In this document: piece by piece, positions 62,773 through 64,000 of the stretch | How the letters are laid out: the number at the start of each line of letters is the position of its first letter | How positions within the stretch are numbered: the stretch's first letter is position 1 | From: Hanleya hanleyi | Lineage: Eukaryota; Mollusca; Polyplacophora; Lepidopleurida; Hanleyidae | Direction of reading: 5' to 3' | Assembly: GCA_036873755.1 (NCBI GenBank) | Contig: JAVTVY010019039.1 | Location: forward strand, 1-64,000 | Length of the DNA stretch: 64,000 nt | The notes under the pieces: model-generated | Database searches by the model: none | Seen by the model: the letters and a program-made list of their open reading frames with translations, nothing else | What the model was told of the DNA's origin: nothing | Position numbers and translations under genes: made by a program

Positions 62773-63545
62773 TGGTTCTTGCTTCTTTGTGTCCGTGGAT
62801 GTCCGTGGATGTCCGTCCATGTCTGTTCGAAGCGATAACTTCCTAACGCTTTGTTGGATTCTTTCGAAATTCGGAATATGCATTCCTTGCGGCAAGACGC
62901 CAGTCCGTATTGCATTTCAGCAACATCTGCCTAAAGGTGGCGCCACTAGTTCTTGCTTCTTTGCGTATGTGGATGTCCGTGTACGTCCGTGCATGTCTGT
63001 TCGAAGCGATAACTTTCTAACGCTTAGTTGGATTCTTCCGAAATTCGGCATACGCATTCCTTGCGACAAGACACCAGTCCGTATTGCATTTCAGCAACAT
63101 CTGCTTGAAGGTGGCGCCACTAGTTCTTGCTTCTTCGTATCCAGGAATGTCCGTGTACATCTGTTCGAAGTGATAACTTCCTAACGCTTTGTTGGATTTT
63201 CCCGAAATTCGAAATATGCATACCTTGCGACAAGATGCCAGTCTGTATTACATCTCAGCAACATCTGCCTGAAGGTGGCGCCACTGGTTCTTACTTCTTT
63301 GAGTCCGTGGATGTTCGTGTACGTCCGTGCATGTCTGTTCGAAGCGATAACTTCCTAACGCTTTGTTGGATTCTTCCGAAATTCAGCATTCGCATTCCTT
63401 GCGACAAGAGGCCAGTCCGTATTGCATTTCAGCAACATCGGCCTGAAGGTGGCGCCACTGGGTCAAAATAGATTTTTTTCCGTGTACATCTGTTCGAAGC
63501 GATAATTTCCTAATGCTGTGTTGGATTATTCCGAAATTCGGAATA
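62773..63545 (+). repeat. Satellite-like array, ~170-bp unit, about 4.5 copies
   Basis: 'gttcttgcttcttt' marks unit starts near 62773, 62947, 63121 and 63287. Each unit contains 'tgttcgaagcgataacttcctaacgc', 'tggattcttccgaaattcg', 'ccttgcgacaag' and 'gaaggtggcgccact'. ORFs across the array (62789-63471) are by-products. A GC-rich stem ('ccccgccgcaacgcggccgggg') precedes it, and 'ggcggggaaatccccgc' follows it at 63604. Confidence 0.9.
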
Positions 63546-64000
63546 CCAAGAGTTAAGCCCATTTTAGTTTATATTTTATTTCAGAAGTATAATGTGAAAT
63601 AACTGGCGGGGAAATCCCCGCAGTACTGAATCCCTGATTTTTGAATTTCGTGTCATCTTAAACGAAGGACAACATTTCCTTCAATTTTGCTAACAAATAA
63701 TTGTACTGCACATCATATGATTTACCCTGAAGCTTCTGCACGAATCATTTGTGTCCACACATGTATATTACTATATTAATTACAACTGTGTTCCTAATGT
63801 TTGGGTGCACTCTGTGCATATGATCAATTTCCTGAATTGAACTGAATTAAACCTTGCCGGTCTTCAGACTGACAGATGATGGCATGCAGTTGTCAGTGCA
63901 GTTGTTCATGTACAGGGAGCTTTCTATGAATGAGTTGCAACCCCAAAAGGCTTAAAATTTATCAGACACAGACCCATGTTTTTACCCTCGGCCAATTTTG
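63546..64000. other. Intergenic, nothing recognised
   Basis: No gene or repeat that I can pair within the window. Confidence 0.4.

Noticed and set aside
62789..63471. Two overlapping ORFs of 131 and 114 codons
   Set aside because: They read through the ~170-bp satellite; repeats in one frame, no start context or domain.

Overview
The window looks like nuclear DNA of an invertebrate animal. It is AT-rich and gene-poor and is full of transposon remains: CR1/L2-like LINEs, a Ty3/Gypsy relic, MITEs, foldback elements, minisatellites, satellites and a 5S-like fragment. One large intronless exon encodes a BTB-BACK protein, and a Polinton/Maverick element is present. This mix fits a marine invertebrate such as a mollusc or another lophotrochozoan, but the sequence alone does not name the species.

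Layout. 1-788 is a ~320-bp satellite. 1370-14117 is a Polinton bounded by inverted repeats of 225 and 270 bp and visibly richer in G+C than its flanks. It carries a tightly packed minus-strand cluster on the left (small membrane protein, a broken coil/membrane gene, small genes, penton) and divergent capsid-associated genes in the middle. A plus-strand block follows (major capsid, packaging ATPase, three membrane/coil proteins, integrase), then a minus-strand right arm (HNH nuclease, SAP protein, zinc-ribbon protein). I find no family-B DNA polymerase and no maturation protease. 14118-44650 holds three related copies of a long repeat, a 5'-truncated LINE, a ~2.6-kb minisatellite, the BTB-BACK gene with a Gypsy integrase relic directly behind it, two decayed LINEs (one just past this stretch), and an exon relic next to a long palindrome. 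46318-47305 is a hAT-like MITE.

48097-50813 and 50997-59310 are two adjacent copies of one non-autonomous DNA transposon (TA target site, CACTGTAA ends) with dense subterminal arrays of an ACATGTTTC/GAAACATGT motif. The second copy is split by an almost complete ~6.1-kb LINE (51600-57715, minus strand). That LINE has a frameshifted ORF1, an intact 1047-codon APE-RT ORF2 and, directly upstream of ORF2, an extra ORF predicted to make a secreted or type-I membrane protein. 60430-61569 is a TTAA-flanked element, and 62773-63545 is a ~170-bp satellite.

Functionally, the Polinton genes form a virion-building and integration module (major capsid, penton, ATPase, integrase, several membrane proteins) without its own recognisable replicase. 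The LINE supplies reverse transcriptase and endonuclease. The two points most worth checking are the polymerase-less but largely intact capsid-coding Polinton and the membrane-protein ORF inside the LINE.
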